Counted from the stretch's first letter, positions 27,897 through 39,859 are shown. The stretch: 64,000 nt of DNA from Janthinobacterium silvisoli (GCF_014200725.1 NZ_JACHCL010000004.1:124001-188000), one strand, 5' to 3'. Notes: generated by a model not told the origin, from the sequence alone. A program made the numbers and translations.

Positions 27897-29018
27897 ATGA
27901 AACAAGTCGTCATCAGCGGTACCGGCCTGTATACGCCGCCATTCTCGATCTCGAACGAAGAGCTGGTCGCCTGCTTCAATGCCTACGCAGAGAAATTCAA
28001 TGCCGAGCATGCGGCAGCCATCGCTGACGGCACGGTGACGGCGCTGGACCTGTCGAGCGTGGCCTTCATCGAAAAGGCCTCCGGCATCAAGTCGCGCTAC
28101 GTGATGGAAAAGGAAGGCATCCTGGACCCGGCGCGCATGGTGTCGCGCATCGCCGAGCGCGCCGATGATGAAATTTCCTTGCAGGCTGAAATGGCCGTGG
28201 CCGCCGCGCGCGAGGCGCTGGACCGCGCCGGCCGTACGGCAGCCGATATCGACATGGTGCTGGTGGCCTGCAGCAATATGCAGCGCGCCTACCCGGCCAT
28301 GGCGGTGGAAGTACAGCATGCGCTGGAGATCGATGGCTATGGCTTCGATATGAACGTGGCGTGCTCGTCGGCCACCTTCGGCATCCAGCAAGCGGTGGCC
28401 GCCGTGCAAAGCGGCCAGGCGCGCGCCGTGCTGGTGTTGAATCCTGAAATCACCAGCGGCCACCTGAACTGGCGCGACCGCGACAGCCACTTCATCTTTG
28501 GCGACGCCTGCACCGCCATCGTGGTCGAGGCGAAAGAGACGGCCGTCTCGCAGCACCAGTTTGAAATCGTCGGCACGGAATTGAAAACGCGTTTTTCCAA
28601 CGCCATCCGCAACAACTTCGGCTTCCTCAACCGCTTTGATGAAACCAAAGTGGGCCAGGCCGATAAACTGTTCCGCCAGCAAGGCCGCAAGGTCTTCAAG
28701 GAAGTCTGCCCGATGGCGGCCGAGATGATCAAGGCTACCCTGGCCAAGGCCGGCGTGGAAGTGGCGCAAGTGAGCCGCTACTGGCTGCACCAGGCGAACC
28801 TGAACATGAATCTGCTGATCGCGCGCCTGATCCTGGGCCGCGACGCCGAAGCCCATGAAGCGCCGGTGATCCTCGACACCTACGCCAATACCTCGTCAGC
28901 CGGTTCGATTATTGCCTTCCATAAATATCAAGATGATATGCCTGCGGGCGCCATGGGCGTCATCTGCTCGTTCGGCGCCGGTTACTCGATCGGTTGCGTA
29001 GTAGTACGCAAACTTTAA
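27897..29018 (+). CDS. Beta-ketoacyl-ACP synthase III-like protein (long form)
   Basis: This 373-aa thiolase-fold enzyme has the KAS III triad: Cys156 in NVACSSATFG, His in YWLHQANLNMN and Asn in DTYANTSSAGS. It is about 50 residues longer than classical FabH, with an extended N-terminal region around residues 25-65. Such long forms occur in proteobacteria (PA3286-like, DarB-like) and condense acyl chains outside the main FabH role. No fatty-acid synthesis genes adjoin it. It could feed acyl chain salvage, PHB-related flux or a secondary product. Confidence 0.85.
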   Translation: MKQVVISGTGLYTPPFSISNEELVACFNAYAEKFNAEHAAAIADGTVTALDLSSVAFIEKASGIKSRYVMEKEGILDPARMVSRIAERADDEISLQAEMAVAAAREALDRAGRTAADIDMVLVACSNMQRAYPAMAVEVQHALEIDGYGFDMNVACSSATFGIQQAVAAVQSGQARAVLVLNPEITSGHLNWRDRDSHFIFGDACTAIVVEAKETAVSQHQFEIVGTELKTRFSNAIRNNFGFLNRFDETKVGQADKLFRQQGRKVFKEVCPMAAEMIKATLAKAGVEVAQVSRYWLHQANLNMNLLIARLILGRDAEAHEAPVILDTYANTSSAGSIIAFHKYQDDMPAGAMGVICSFGAGYSIGCVVVRKL

Positions 29019-29237
29019 TCTGCAACTTTAATATAGATATCTGAAAAAGCGCCTACTGGCAGAATTAGGCGCCGTTCCAGGTGGATAGGCATGCGTTCGC
29101 AGCCACCTGGACGAAGATAGGGTATGGATTTTTTGTAAAAAAGCGGCGGGAAAAGTCCCAGCCGCAGCTTTGTTGCGTTTATACTCAAGCGCTCCAATTT
29201 ATCTTTTTACATCTGCACCATAAGGAACCCATAGCGC

Positions 29238-30950
29238 ATGCCCCACGACATCAGTCTGATTACCACCATCGCCGCCGCCCTCGGTTTCGGCCTCGTTTTT
29301 GGCTTTATCGCCACCCGTATGAAATTGCCGGCATTGGTCGGTTATCTGGCCGCCGGCATCATGATAGGACCGGCCACGCCAGGTTTTGTTGCGGATGCTG
29401 AATTAGCCGGGCAATTGGCGGAAATCGGCGTGATGCTGATGATGTTCGGTGTCGGCCTGCACTTTTCCATCGAAGACTTGTGGGATGTGCGCAAGATCGC
29501 CCTGCCTGGCGCCATCCTGCAGATCGCCGTCGCTACCGCGATGGGCATGGGCCTGGCCCACTGGTGGGGCTGGAGCATAGGCGGCGGGCTGATCTTCGGC
29601 CTGGCGCTGTCGGTCGCCAGTACCGTGGTGCTGCTGCGCGCGCTGGAAGAACGGGGCATCCTCGATTCCCTGAATGGCCGCATCGCTGTCGGCTGGCTGG
29701 TGGTGGAAGACCTGGTGACCGTGCTGGTACTGGTATTGCTGCCGGCATTCGCCGGCGCGCTGGGCGGCACGGTGGCGCCAGGCGCCGAGAAGGTCAGCCT
29801 GTGGTACACGCTGGCCATCACCCTGGGCCAGGTGGCCGGTTTCATCGTCTTCATGCTGGTGGTGGGCCGCAAGCTGTTCCCGTGGATCTTGTGGCAAGTG
29901 GCGCGCAGCGGTTCGCGCGAACTGTTCACCCTGTGCGTGATCGCCGCCGCCGTCGGCATCGCCTATGCGGCCACCAAAGTGTTTGGCGTATCGTTCGCGC
30001 TGGGCGCCTTCTTCGCCGGCATGGTGCTGCGCGAATCTGAATTAAGCCACCGCGCCGCCGAAGAGTCCTTGCCGCTGCGCGACGCGTTCGCCGTGCTGTT
30101 CTTCGTGTCGGTCGGCATGCTGTTCGAGCCGAATATCCTGGTGGAAAAACCGCTGCAAGTGCTGGCTGTCTGCGCCATCATTATCTTCGGTAAATCGATC
30201 GCCGCCTTCCTGCTGGTGATGGCCCTGCGCTATCCGCCGAAAACCGCCATCATCGTCTCGGCCAGCCTGGCGCAGATCGGTGAATTCTCGTTCATCCTGG
30301 CCGCGCTGGGCTTGTCGCTGGGCCTGATGCCGCAAGAAGGCCAAAGCCTGATCCTGGCCGGCGCCATCTTGTCGATCGCCTTGAATCCGCTGGTGTTCAG
30401 CATGGCCAATCCGCTGCTGCGCGTACTGAACAATAGCGACTTTGCGCGCAAGTTCGAACGCACGGCCGATCCGCTGGCCGAATTGCCGATGACGGTGCCG
30501 CAAGAAAAACTGTCGGGACAAATCGTACTGGTGGGCTACGGCCGCGTGGGCCGCCGCATCGCCGCCGCGCTGATGGAGCGTGGCATTCACTTCGTGGTCG
30601 CCGAGGAAAACCGTGAAATCGTCGACCAGCTGCGCAAGCAGGGTATCCCCGCCGTGGCCGGCAATGCGGGTGAACCGGCCGTGCTGATCCAGGCCCACAT
30701 CACGCACGCCACCATGCTGGTGATCGCCACGCCGGACACCTTCCACGTGCGCGCCATGATCGAGACGGCACGCGCGCTGAACCCCGGCATCCTGACGGTA
30801 GTGCGCACCCACAGCGAAGAAGAAGCCGACCTGCTGCGCGCTGAAAACGCGGGCAAGATTTTTATCGGCGAACACGAACTGGCCAACGGCATGGCCGAGC
30901 ACGTGCTGCATAGTTTTGAAGAAGCGAAGAAGGCACACAGCGGGCACTAA
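29238..30950 (+). CDS. ybaL: Kef-type cation:proton antiporter with TrkA-N domain (YbaL-like)
   Basis: This 570-aa protein has 12-13 predicted membrane segments of the CPA2 family. The N-terminus is very like E. coli YbaL (LVGYLAAGIMIGPATPGFVAD, MFGVGLHFSIEDL). From about residue 427 a cytoplasmic RCK/TrkA-N NAD-binding domain begins (LVGYGRVGRRIAAALMERG). It exchanges potassium or another monovalent cation for protons under nucleotide control. AAGGA lies upstream of the ATG at 29238. The gene stands alone, ending in a shared terminator. Confidence 0.92.
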   Translation: MPHDISLITTIAAALGFGLVFGFIATRMKLPALVGYLAAGIMIGPATPGFVADAELAGQLAEIGVMLMMFGVGLHFSIEDLWDVRKIALPGAILQIAVATAMGMGLAHWWGWSIGGGLIFGLALSVASTVVLLRALEERGILDSLNGRIAVGWLVVEDLVTVLVLVLLPAFAGALGGTVAPGAEKVSLWYTLAITLGQVAGFIVFMLVVGRKLFPWILWQVARSGSRELFTLCVIAAAVGIAYAATKVFGVSFALGAFFAGMVLRESELSHRAAEESLPLRDAFAVLFFVSVGMLFEPNILVEKPLQVLAVCAIIIFGKSIAAFLLVMALRYPPKTAIIVSASLAQIGEFSFILAALGLSLGLMPQEGQSLILAGAILSIALNPLVFSMANPLLRVLNNSDFARKFERTADPLAELPMTVPQEKLSGQIVLVGYGRVGRRIAAALMERGIHFVVAEENREIVDQLRKQGIPAVAGNAGEPAVLIQAHITHATMLVIATPDTFHVRAMIETARALNPGILTVVRTHSEEEADLLRAENAGKIFIGEHELANGMAEHVLHSFEEAKKAHSGH

Positions 30951-30968
30951 ACCAGCACCGCCAGAACA

Positions 30969-30998
30969 AGCCTGCCGGGTAGCACCGGCAGGCTTTTT

Positions 30999-31000
<2 letters not shown>
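30969..31000. terminator. Intrinsic terminator between ybaL and fadH
   Basis: AGCCTGCCGG pairs with CCGGCAGGCT and is followed by seven T on the plus strand. It serves ybaL and touches the fadH stop codon, so it may also slow transcription coming from the minus strand. Confidence 0.88.
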
Positions 31001-33140
<2,140 letters not shown>

Positions 33141-33204
33141 CTAGCGCTCGTTCGATGGCACGCGCATCTTGTGCCCGGCGCAACTTTACCGTAGGCTAGC
33201 CGCC

Positions 33205-33789
33205 ATGACGCGACTCTTTCTTTGCCTACTGCTACTGTTCGCCGTGACCAGTTCCACACCGGCACTGGCGCAAACGCCCCGTTTGGAAATGCCCAAGCTG
33301 AAAGTCGACGTCAGGCGCATCGAAGTCGATGGGCAGCGCATGTATGAAGTGGACGCCAGCGGCACCGTGCAGGCGCCGCCCGCCTCGGTCTGGAAGACCT
33401 TGACCACCTATGAACGCATGAGTGAATTCGTGCCCGACATGAGTTCCTGCCGGGTGCTGTCGCGCAATGGCAATGAAGTCATCATCGAGCAGCAGGGCGT
33501 GGCACGCTTCCTGTTCATGAACCACGCCATCCATCTGGTGGTGCGGGCCACGGAAACGCCGCTCTCGGCGATCAACATCGACCTGATTTCCGGCGATATG
33601 CGCCACTATGAGGCGAGCTGGAACCTGTATCCGATTCCCGAGACGGGCGGCACGCGCATCGTCTTCAACAGCCGGCTGATGCCGGGCTTCTACGTGCCCG
33701 GCATGCTGGGCCCGACCATGATACGCGGCGATATCGAGCGCATGATGAACGCCGTGCTGGCGCGCATCGACAGCCCGCCAGTGCGCTGA
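33205..33789 (+). CDS. SRPBCC/START-like periplasmic protein
   Basis: This 194-aa protein has a signal peptide (MTRLFLCLLLLFAV to ALAQ). A helix-grip fold of the polyketide cyclase/SRPBCC type follows (YEVDASGTVQAPPASVWKTL, YERMSEFVPDMSSCRVLSRN). Such domains bind hydrophobic ligands, but the exported type has no settled function. The ATG at 33205 is the start that gives a proper signal sequence. The codons from 33169 lack a binding site. It is convergent with the following gene. Confidence 0.8.
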   Translation: MTRLFLCLLLLFAVTSSTPALAQTPRLEMPKLKVDVRRIEVDGQRMYEVDASGTVQAPPASVWKTLTTYERMSEFVPDMSSCRVLSRNGNEVIIEQQGVARFLFMNHAIHLVVRATETPLSAINIDLISGDMRHYEASWNLYPIPETGGTRIVFNSRLMPGFYVPGMLGPTMIRGDIERMMNAVLARIDSPPVR

Positions 33790-33802
33790 TTACGCCAGGG
33801 AT

Positions 33803-34258
33803 TTACGCCAAATACGTGTCGCGGTCGCGGATTTCAGCGAAGTTTTCCAGGCTGCCCAGCTTGACCGTGACAGGATTGAGGCTAGCTTGCGGCTGCATCG
33901 AGCGCCAGGCGAACAGCCATTCCTGCTCCACCGCTTCGGCGCGCGTCTTGGTAAATACGGCGCCCAGGGCGGCGCGCTGGCCATATTCCACCAGGCCATC
34001 GATACCGGCCCAGCTGGGCAAGGTGCGCTGCACGGCGCGGTGCAGGCGCTCACCGAATTCTTCGGTGTTATGGATGATCAAACAGCTGTCGGCCGGCGAA
34101 AACAGGTCGAACAGTTTCTTGTCCCATACTTGCGAAAAGCTGAGGGTCAAACAGTTGCCGGCAGGTGTCAAACGGAACTGGCCCAGGCTCAGCGCCAGTT
34201 CAAGTTCGCTGCGCTGGCCATAACGGTGCAGGGTGGGTGGGCGTTTGTAATCTTGCAT
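33803..34258 (-). CDS. Conserved-looking protein of unknown function
   Basis: This 151-aa soluble protein has no signal peptide and no clear motif. The ATG at 34258 lies 7 bp beyond the stop of the DUF2721 gene, implying co-transcription and perhaps coupling. Tryptophan-containing blocks (FSQVWDKKLFDLF, QEWLFAWRSMQPQ) suggest a folded globular domain. I do not recognise the family. Confidence 0.7.
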   Translation of the reverse strand: MQDYKRPPTLHRYGQRSELELALSLGQFRLTPAGNCLTLSFSQVWDKKLFDLFSPADSCLIIHNTEEFGERLHRAVQRTLPSWAGIDGLVEYGQRAALGAVFTKTRAEAVEQEWLFAWRSMQPQASLNPVTVKLGSLENFAEIRDRDTYLA

Positions 34259-34265
34259 ACTGGAC

Positions 34266-34763
34266 TCAATCTTTAATCTTTGGGGTGGTCTTGTCAGGTG
34301 GTAATACCGGCGTACCCTGCCGCGCGCCTGGCGGACGGACATGGCGCCGGAAAATCTGGGCGGTGGCGGAGAGATAAATCTCGCGCAGCAAATAAGTGAA
34401 ACAGCCGATCAGGCACAGCACGGCCAGCACGAAAAACACGGCGATATACTTGTCCAGGGTCAGGTTCAATATATCGCCCAGGAACAGCATGGCGATAATG
34501 ATGCAGACAAAGAAACCGCAGGCCGTGCTCAGCGAAATCGAATAATTGATCAGATGGGTGCGCTTGTACAGGGTATCGAGCTCCAACATGTAGAGATCGT
34601 TGTAGCCGATGTCGAGCCGGTCTTCCAGCACGCGCGAGCGGTCGATGATGCGGCCCAGGCGGTTGGTCAGCACGACCAGCATGGTGCCGATACCAGTCAA
34701 CAGGAATACCGGCGCAATCGCCAGCTGGATGGTATGGCCGATATCGCCGATCTGTATATTCAT
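34266..34763 (-). CDS. DUF2721 family membrane protein
   Basis: This 165-aa protein has three membrane segments: residues about 10-32, 75-97 and 105-127. The N-terminal block IGHTIQLAIAPVFLLTGIGT followed by LTNRLGRIIDRSR is the DUF2721 hallmark. The C-terminal tail is polar and cytoplasmic. The function of this family is unknown. It heads a two-gene unit with the 151-aa protein. Confidence 0.85.
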   Translation of the reverse strand: MNIQIGDIGHTIQLAIAPVFLLTGIGTMLVVLTNRLGRIIDRSRVLEDRLDIGYNDLYMLELDTLYKRTHLINYSISLSTACGFFVCIIIAMLFLGDILNLTLDKYIAVFFVLAVLCLIGCFTYLLREIYLSATAQIFRRHVRPPGARQGTPVLPPDKTTPKIKD

Positions 34764-34859
34764 GGTTAAAAAGTCGTCAGTTCACGCTGGCGCCCGCTCC
34801 TGGCGCGGGCACATGCGATAGTGTAGCAGGCTGACAAGCTTTAACGCTCATTGAGCGTC

Positions 34860-35816
34860 TCATGCAAAACCACGACCCGGTACGAAACGCTCGGTGGCCC
34901 GCACCAGCGCCGAGGCGATGCCATGTTCCAGCGCGCCATGGCCCGCATCGGGGATGATTTCCAGCTGCGCGCCAGGCCAGGCCTGGTGCAGACGGTAGGC
35001 CGACAGCGGCGGGCAGATGGCGTCGTAGCGGCCCTGCACGATAACGGCCGGCAAATGCGCGATGCGGCCCAGGTCGCGTATCAATTGATCTTCTTCCAGG
35101 AAACCCAGGTTGGCCATGTAATGCGATTCCAGCCGGCCCACGCCCAGGTCCAGCGCATCGTTGGGCGTATCTTCCGGCTGCGGCATCAGATACACGCGGC
35201 GTCCTTCGAAACGGCTCCAGGCGCGCGCGGCCGGCCAGTACACTTCCGGGTCGCTGCTGAGGATGCGCTTTACATACGCGGCCAGCAGATCGCTGCGTTC
35301 GGCGGCGGGTATCGGTGCGGCAAATTCTTCGTACAATTCCGGATAAAACCAGCGCACGCCTTCGATGAACCAGTCGATTTCCGCCTGGGTGCACAGGAAA
35401 ATGCCGCGCAGCACGAAACCCAGGCACGCTTCAGGATGCGCCTGGCCATACGCCAGCGCCAAAGTGGAACCCCAGGAGCCGCCAAACACCAGCCATTGGC
35501 TAATGCCAAACTGGGCCCGCAGCTTTTCAATATCGTTGATCAGCAACTGGGTGGTGTTGTTGCGCCACTCGCCCAAGGGCGTCGACTTGCCGGCGCCGCG
35601 CTGGTCGAACAGGATCACGCGGTAGCGTTGCGGGTCGAAGAAGCGGCGGTGCTGGGGCGACAGGCCGGCGCCTGGGCCGCCATGCAGGAACAGCACGGGA
35701 ATGCCGTCCGGATTGCCGCACTCTTCCCAATAAATGGTGTGCACCTCATCGACCGCCAGCATGCCATGCCGGTTCGGTGACAGGACGGGAAACAAAGGCG
35801 ATAAGGTATCGGGCAT
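34860..35816 (-). CDS. pip: Proline iminopeptidase
   Basis: This 318-aa alpha/beta hydrolase is of the S33 family. The oxyanion motif LHGGPGAGLS, DQRGAGKSTP and the nucleophile elbow GGSWGSTLALAY are diagnostic. An Asp in GRYDAICPP and His in DAGHGALEHG complete the triad. It releases N-terminal proline from peptides in the cytoplasm. The ATG at 35816 has GAGGA upstream and is preferred over in-frame codons up to 35849. Confidence 0.93.
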   Translation of the reverse strand: MPDTLSPLFPVLSPNRHGMLAVDEVHTIYWEECGNPDGIPVLFLHGGPGAGLSPQHRRFFDPQRYRVILFDQRGAGKSTPLGEWRNNTTQLLINDIEKLRAQFGISQWLVFGGSWGSTLALAYGQAHPEACLGFVLRGIFLCTQAEIDWFIEGVRWFYPELYEEFAAPIPAAERSDLLAAYVKRILSSDPEVYWPAARAWSRFEGRRVYLMPQPEDTPNDALDLGVGRLESHYMANLGFLEEDQLIRDLGRIAHLPAVIVQGRYDAICPPLSAYRLHQAWPGAQLEIIPDAGHGALEHGIASALVRATERFVPGRGFA

Positions 35817-35880
35817 GGCGGTCCTCGGAAAGCGGTCAGGGAGTAGCAACTATGCCCAATTATAGTGCGCGCCCGCGCAC

Positions 35881-36363
35881 TCAGGCCAGCGGCAAGGGCA
35901 GTCGGTTCGACGACTTGATTTCGCGCATAGACAGGCTGGACTGGATTTCCGCCACACCAGGCAGGCGGCGCAAGACGGTGGAGACGAATTCGCCATAGGT
36001 TTCCAGGTCGCGCGCCACCACTTGCAGGAAATAATCGGCTTCGCCCGCCACATTGTGGCAAGACAGGATTTCCGGGATCGAGAGGATGGCTTGCTCGAAC
36101 TGGGACGGCTGCTCGTTGCCGTGGTTGGCAAACACCACGCGGACAAAAGCCACCAGGCCGATACCGAGTTTCTTGCGGTTGAGCAGCGCCTGGTAACCGG
36201 TAATAAACCCTTCTTCTTCCAGTCGGCGCAAGCGGCGCCAGACGGGCGTTTCGCTGAGCTTCAGGCGCTCGGCCAGGCGCGCGTTGGACAGCCGTCCTTC
36301 TTCCTGCAGCAGCCTGAGTATCTGCAAATCCGTGGCATCGAGGCTAACATCTGAAATTTTCAT
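35881..36363 (-). CDS. Lrp/AsnC family transcriptional regulator
   Basis: This 160-aa protein has an N-terminal helix-turn-helix (LQEEGRLSNARLAERLKLSE, then WRRLRRLEEEGFI) and a RAM/AsnC effector domain (GEADYFLQVVARDLETYGEF). It is divergent from a LysE-type exporter with an AT-rich 131-bp gap, a typical pair in which an amino acid bound by the regulator induces its own export. Confidence 0.92.
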   Translation of the reverse strand: MKISDVSLDATDLQILRLLQEEGRLSNARLAERLKLSETPVWRRLRRLEEEGFITGYQALLNRKKLGIGLVAFVRVVFANHGNEQPSQFEQAILSIPEILSCHNVAGEADYFLQVVARDLETYGEFVSTVLRRLPGVAEIQSSLSMREIKSSNRLPLPLA

Positions 36364-36494
36364 CTAATTATTGTTTTTTTATGGGTTGAATCTACCCCAA
36401 TACTAGGGCATACCGAGAAGAAATAGCAAGCACATTTCAATTGCGCAAGAACATAATGCGCAGCACTGCACACCCTCTTCCGCAAAACCGCGCC

Positions 36495-37121
36495 ATGTCT
36501 GATTCTACCTTCCTGATGTACCTGCTGGCACTGGCCGGCGCATTTTTATTGCCTGGCCCCGATATGGCGCTGGTCCTGGCGACGGGTGCGGCGCGCGGCG
36601 TGGCCACGGCGCTGGTCACAGCTTTAGGCATCGCCGGCGCGCGCGCCGTGCACGTGACCCTGTCCGGCGCTGGCCTGGCAACCTTGATGGTAGCCCATCC
36701 GCAAGCCTTGCAATGGGTGAAATGGGCCGGTGCCGCCTACCTGTTTTACCTGGCGGCACGCCTGCTGCAATCGGCGCTGACCAAGGGTAGCGAGCAAAGC
36801 GATGAAGCAGCGCCGCCGCCAACGGAACAAGGCGCCCGCGCCAGCCTGGTGCGCGGTTTTCTCACCAATCTGCTCAATCCGAAAGCGCTGCTGTTTTGCA
36901 GCATGTTCCTGCCGCAATTCGTCAATGCCAGCGCCAGCATGGGCATGCAATACCTGCGCCTGGGCGCCACTCTGGTGCTGATGGGCCTGCTGTTCGACGC
37001 CGTCTATGCGGTACTGGCCGCCCGCCTGGCACGCGGCCTGCGCGGCAAACCTTCGCCATACGGCAAGTTCGTGCTGCCCACGGTATTTGTGTTGCTGGCG
37101 GGCCGGCTGGTGATGGGTTAA
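36495..37121 (+). CDS. LysE/RhtB family amino acid exporter
   Basis: This 208-aa protein has six predicted membrane segments. The family signature LLPGPDMALVLATGAARG is near the N-terminus and GFLTNLLNPKALLF is in the middle. It exports amino acids or homoserine lactone-like compounds. The start at 36495 matches the short N-terminus of the family, though no strong ribosome binding site is seen. An ATG at 36456 is possible. It is probably controlled by the divergent Lrp-type regulator. Confidence 0.88.
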   Translation: MSDSTFLMYLLALAGAFLLPGPDMALVLATGAARGVATALVTALGIAGARAVHVTLSGAGLATLMVAHPQALQWVKWAGAAYLFYLAARLLQSALTKGSEQSDEAAPPPTEQGARASLVRGFLTNLLNPKALLFCSMFLPQFVNASASMGMQYLRLGATLVLMGLLFDAVYAVLAARLARGLRGKPSPYGKFVLPTVFVLLAGRLVMG

Positions 37122-37137
37122 GTAAAAAAACAGGATA

Positions 37138-37169
37138 AAAAAAAAGACAGCCGCGGCTGTCTTTTTTTT
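37138..37169. terminator. Bidirectional terminator between lysE-type gene and phaB
   Basis: A perfect 32-bp palindrome with stem GACAGCCG/CGGCTGTC is flanked by eight A on one side and eight T on the other. It ends transcription of both convergent genes. Confidence 0.92.
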
Positions 37170-37182
37170 ACATCAGCAACGA

Positions 37183-37923
37183 TTACGACATGTGCTGGCC
37201 GCCGTTGATCGAGATATTCGCACCGGTCACGAACGCGGCTTCATCAGACGCCAGGTAAGCGACCAGGCCGGCTACTTCTTCCGGTTTGCCCAGGCGCGCC
37301 ATCGGGATTTGCGGGATGATTTTGCTGTCCAGCACTTCCTGTGGAATCGCCATCACCATCTTGGTACCGATATAGCCTGGCGAAATGGTGTTCACGGTGA
37401 CGTTCTTGCGCGCCACTTCCAGTGCCAGCGACTTGGTGAAACCATGCATGCCGGCCTTGGCCGCCGAATAGTTGGTTTGGCCGAAAGCGCCTTTCTGGCC
37501 ATTCACAGACGAGATGTTGATGATGCGGCCCCAGCCGCGTTCCACCATGCCATCGCATACCGGCTTGGTCATGTTGAAAACGGAATCGAGGTTGGTGCCC
37601 ATCACGGCGTCCCAGTTCGGTTTGTCCATCTTCTTGAAGGTCATGTCGCGCGTGATGCCCGCGTTGTTGACCAGCACATCGACCGGGCCGATCTCTTTTT
37701 CCACCGCTGCCACGCAAGCGGCCGCAGAATCGTAATCGGCCACGTCGCAAGGATAAGCCTTGAAGTCATAACCCATGTCCTTGGTGGTCGCCAGCCATTC
37801 CGCGACCTTTGGGTTACCCGGGGAATAGGTGGTGACCACGCGATAGCCCAGAGCCGCCAATTTGAAGCACACGGCTTCGCCCAAACCACCCATGCCACCA
37901 GTTACCAGTGCTACTCTTGCCAT
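37183..37923 (-). CDS. phaB: Acetoacetyl-CoA reductase (PHB synthesis)
   Basis: This 246-aa SDR has the usual PhaB length. Motifs are VTGGMGGLGEA, VNNAGITRDMTFKKM, and Tyr/Lys in QTNYSAAKAGMHGF. It reduces acetoacetyl-CoA to (R)-3-hydroxybutyryl-CoA with NADPH. The ATG at 37923 is chosen because GAGG lies eight bases ahead and the length matches the family. Codons at 37929 and 37932 are too close to that site. It is the last gene after phasin and phaA. Confidence 0.95.
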   Translation of the reverse strand: MARVALVTGGMGGLGEAVCFKLAALGYRVVTTYSPGNPKVAEWLATTKDMGYDFKAYPCDVADYDSAAACVAAVEKEIGPVDVLVNNAGITRDMTFKKMDKPNWDAVMGTNLDSVFNMTKPVCDGMVERGWGRIINISSVNGQKGAFGQTNYSAAKAGMHGFTKSLALEVARKNVTVNTISPGYIGTKMVMAIPQEVLDSKIIPQIPMARLGKPEEVAGLVAYLASDEAAFVTGANISINGGQHMS

Positions 37924-38001
37924 TTTCATCACCTCAATATCGTTTTATTGCTAAAAATTAAAATCTGTTAAGGCTGTCGGAAACCGTCGGTTGACGATGC
38001 C

Positions 38002-39180
38002 TTAATCGCGTTCGATGGCGAGCGCGACGCCCATGCCGCCGCCGATGCACAGTGCGGCCAAGCCTTTCTTGGCGTCGCGGCGTATCATTTCGTGGATCAG
38101 GGTAACCAGGATGCGCGCACCGGAGGCGCCGATCGGGTGGCCGATGGCGATGGCGCCGCCGTTCACGTTGATCTTGCTGGTATCCCAGCCCATTTCCTTG
38201 TTGACGGCGATCGCTTGCGCGGCAAACGCTTCGTTGATTTCCATCAAGTCCAGCTCTTCATGCGTCCAGCCGGCTTTTTTCAGGCACAGACGCGAAGCCG
38301 AGACAGGACCCATGCCCATGATGGCTGGATCCAGGCCCGACGATGCGTAAGCCTTGATGCGCGCCAGCGGCTTCAGGCCCAGTTCCTTGGCTTGCGATGC
38401 AGACATCATGATGACGGCGGCGGCGCCATCGTTCAGGCCCGAAGCATTGCCGGCCGTCACCGTGCCATCCTTGGCAAACGCCGGACGCAAGCCCGTCAGG
38501 GAATCGAGGCTGGAACCAGGCTTGATGTATTCATCGCTGTCGAACATCACCGTACCTTTTTTATTGGCGATTTCCAGCGGCAGGATTTCATCCTTGAACT
38601 TGCCCGCTTTTTGCGCCGCTTCCGCTTTCAGCTGCGACTGCAGGGCGAATTCGTCTTGCTCGGCGCGCGTGATTTCATATTTCTTGGCGACGTTTTCCGC
38701 CGTGATGCCCATGTGGTACTGGTTGTACACGTCCCACAGGCCATCGACGATCATGGTGTCGACCATCTTGAAGTCGCCCATGCGGAAGCCGTCGCGCGAA
38801 CCGTTCATCGCGTGCGGTGCGGCGCTCATGTTTTCCTGGCCGCCAGCGATGATGATGTTGGCGTCACCGCACTTGATGGCCTGCGCCGCCAGATGGGTTG
38901 CTTTCAGACCGCTGCCGCACACCTTGTTGATGGTGAACGCAGGGATGCTGCTCGGCAAGCCAGCCTTGATGACTGCCTGGCGCGCGGCGTTCTGGCCGAC
39001 AGCGGCCGTCAGTACCTGGCCCAGGATCGCTTCGCCGATCAGGTTCGGGTCGATGCCGGTCTTTGCCAGCAGGCCCTTGATTACATGCGCGCCCAGTTCG
39101 GACGCAGGAATCTTGGCCAGGCTGCCACCGAATTTGCCGACTGCGGTACGGCCGGCGGCCACGATTACGACATCATCCAT
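38002..39180 (-). CDS. phaA: Acetyl-CoA C-acetyltransferase (beta-ketothiolase)
   Basis: This 392-aa thiolase has the active-site Cys in [10 protein letters not shown], His in [14 protein letters not shown] and the second Cys in LCIGGGMG. It condenses two acetyl-CoA for PHB synthesis. GGAG precedes the ATG at 39180. It lies between a phasin gene and phaB on the same strand, which supports the PHB role over fatty acid breakdown. No phaC synthase is in the window. Confidence 0.95.
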   Translation of the reverse strand: MDDVVIVAAGRTAVGKFGGSLAKIPASELGAHVIKGLLAKTGIDPNLIGEAILGQVLTAAVGQNAARQAVIKAGLPSSIPAFTINKVCGSGLKATHLAAQAIKCGDANIIIAGGQENMSAAPHAMNGSRDGFRMGDFKMVDTMIVDGLWDVYNQYHMGITAENVAKKYEITRAEQDEFALQSQLKAEAAQKAGKFKDEILPLEIANKKGTVMFDSDEYIKPGSSLDSLTGLRPAFAKDGTVTAGNASGLNDGAAAVIMMSASQAKELGLKPLARIKAYASSGLDPAIMGMGPVSASRLCLKKAGWTHEELDLMEINEAFAAQAIAVNKEMGWDTSKINVNGGAIAIGHPIGASGARILVTLIHEMIRRDAKKGLAALCIGGGMGVALAIERD

Positions 39181-39379
39181 TTATTTCTCCGATATGCTGG
39201 CCACGATGGCCAAGGTGTTGATCAATCCGGGAAGACACAGCAAGCTGTGCTTTATTTCTCGTGGCCTGGGCCACACTCCAACGCCACATCGTCGTGACTG
39301 GCAAGGTCGGCTGCCGTCGGTGATGGGCGCACGACCGGGCGCGGCGGGTAGCCGCAACCGGGCCGAAAACAGCACCGCC

Positions 39380-39859
39380 TTAGTTTCCAGCGTGCCTGTT
39401 TTTATTTTTATCATACCCTTCATCTGGCTTGCTGAAAGGGGTTTTTAGAAAATTATTGAAGGGAATAACGAGGGGTAACGGCGCTTCTTTTACAGCCTGC
39501 AAGAGTTCACCAAATTTTTGATGCGCCGCAGCAAACTCACCCTTTGTCACAGCCGAGAAATTCTCGTGCGTTTCGTGGGCAACATCCTTTGCCTGGCGAC
39601 CATACGATCCGATGCGATCGATGGCCAATTGCGATTGCGCGCGCGACAATTGCAGCAGCTCTTGCGGGTCTTTGGCGGACAGCAGCTGATTGTTCACAAC
39701 CGTCGCGGCCGCCAGCGTCGTGCGGGCTGCATCGAGGTTCAAATCGACGACCCTGGCGCCGCCTGCGATGGCGGCCTCGACGAACGCCTGGGCACTAATT
39801 AACTGGGCTTCATAGACAGCCAGGCTGGCACGCGATACTTGCTCGGAAAATGACACCAT
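39380..39859 (-). CDS. phaP: Phasin family protein
   Basis: This 159-aa amphipathic helical protein coats PHB granules. The phasin pattern is seen in [20 protein letters not shown] and the [20 protein letters not shown] block. GAGGAG precedes the ATG at 39859. It is the first gene of the phasin-phaA-phaB set. The 199-bp gap to phaA may hold a second promoter, but none is clear. Confidence 0.9.
   Translation of the reverse strand: MVSFSEQVSRASLAVYEAQLISAQAFVEAAIAGGARVVDLNLDAARTTLAAATVVNNQLLSAKDPQELLQLSRAQSQLAIDRIGSYGRQAKDVAHETHENFSAVTKGEFAAAHQKFGELLQAVKEAPLPLVIPFNNFLKTPFSKPDEGYDKNKNRHAGN

Noticed and set aside
29047-29115. Inverted repeats after the KAS III-like gene as terminators
   Set aside because: GCGCCTA/TAGGCGC and CCAGGTGG/CCACCTGG arms exist, but no T-run follows, so a terminator call is not supported.
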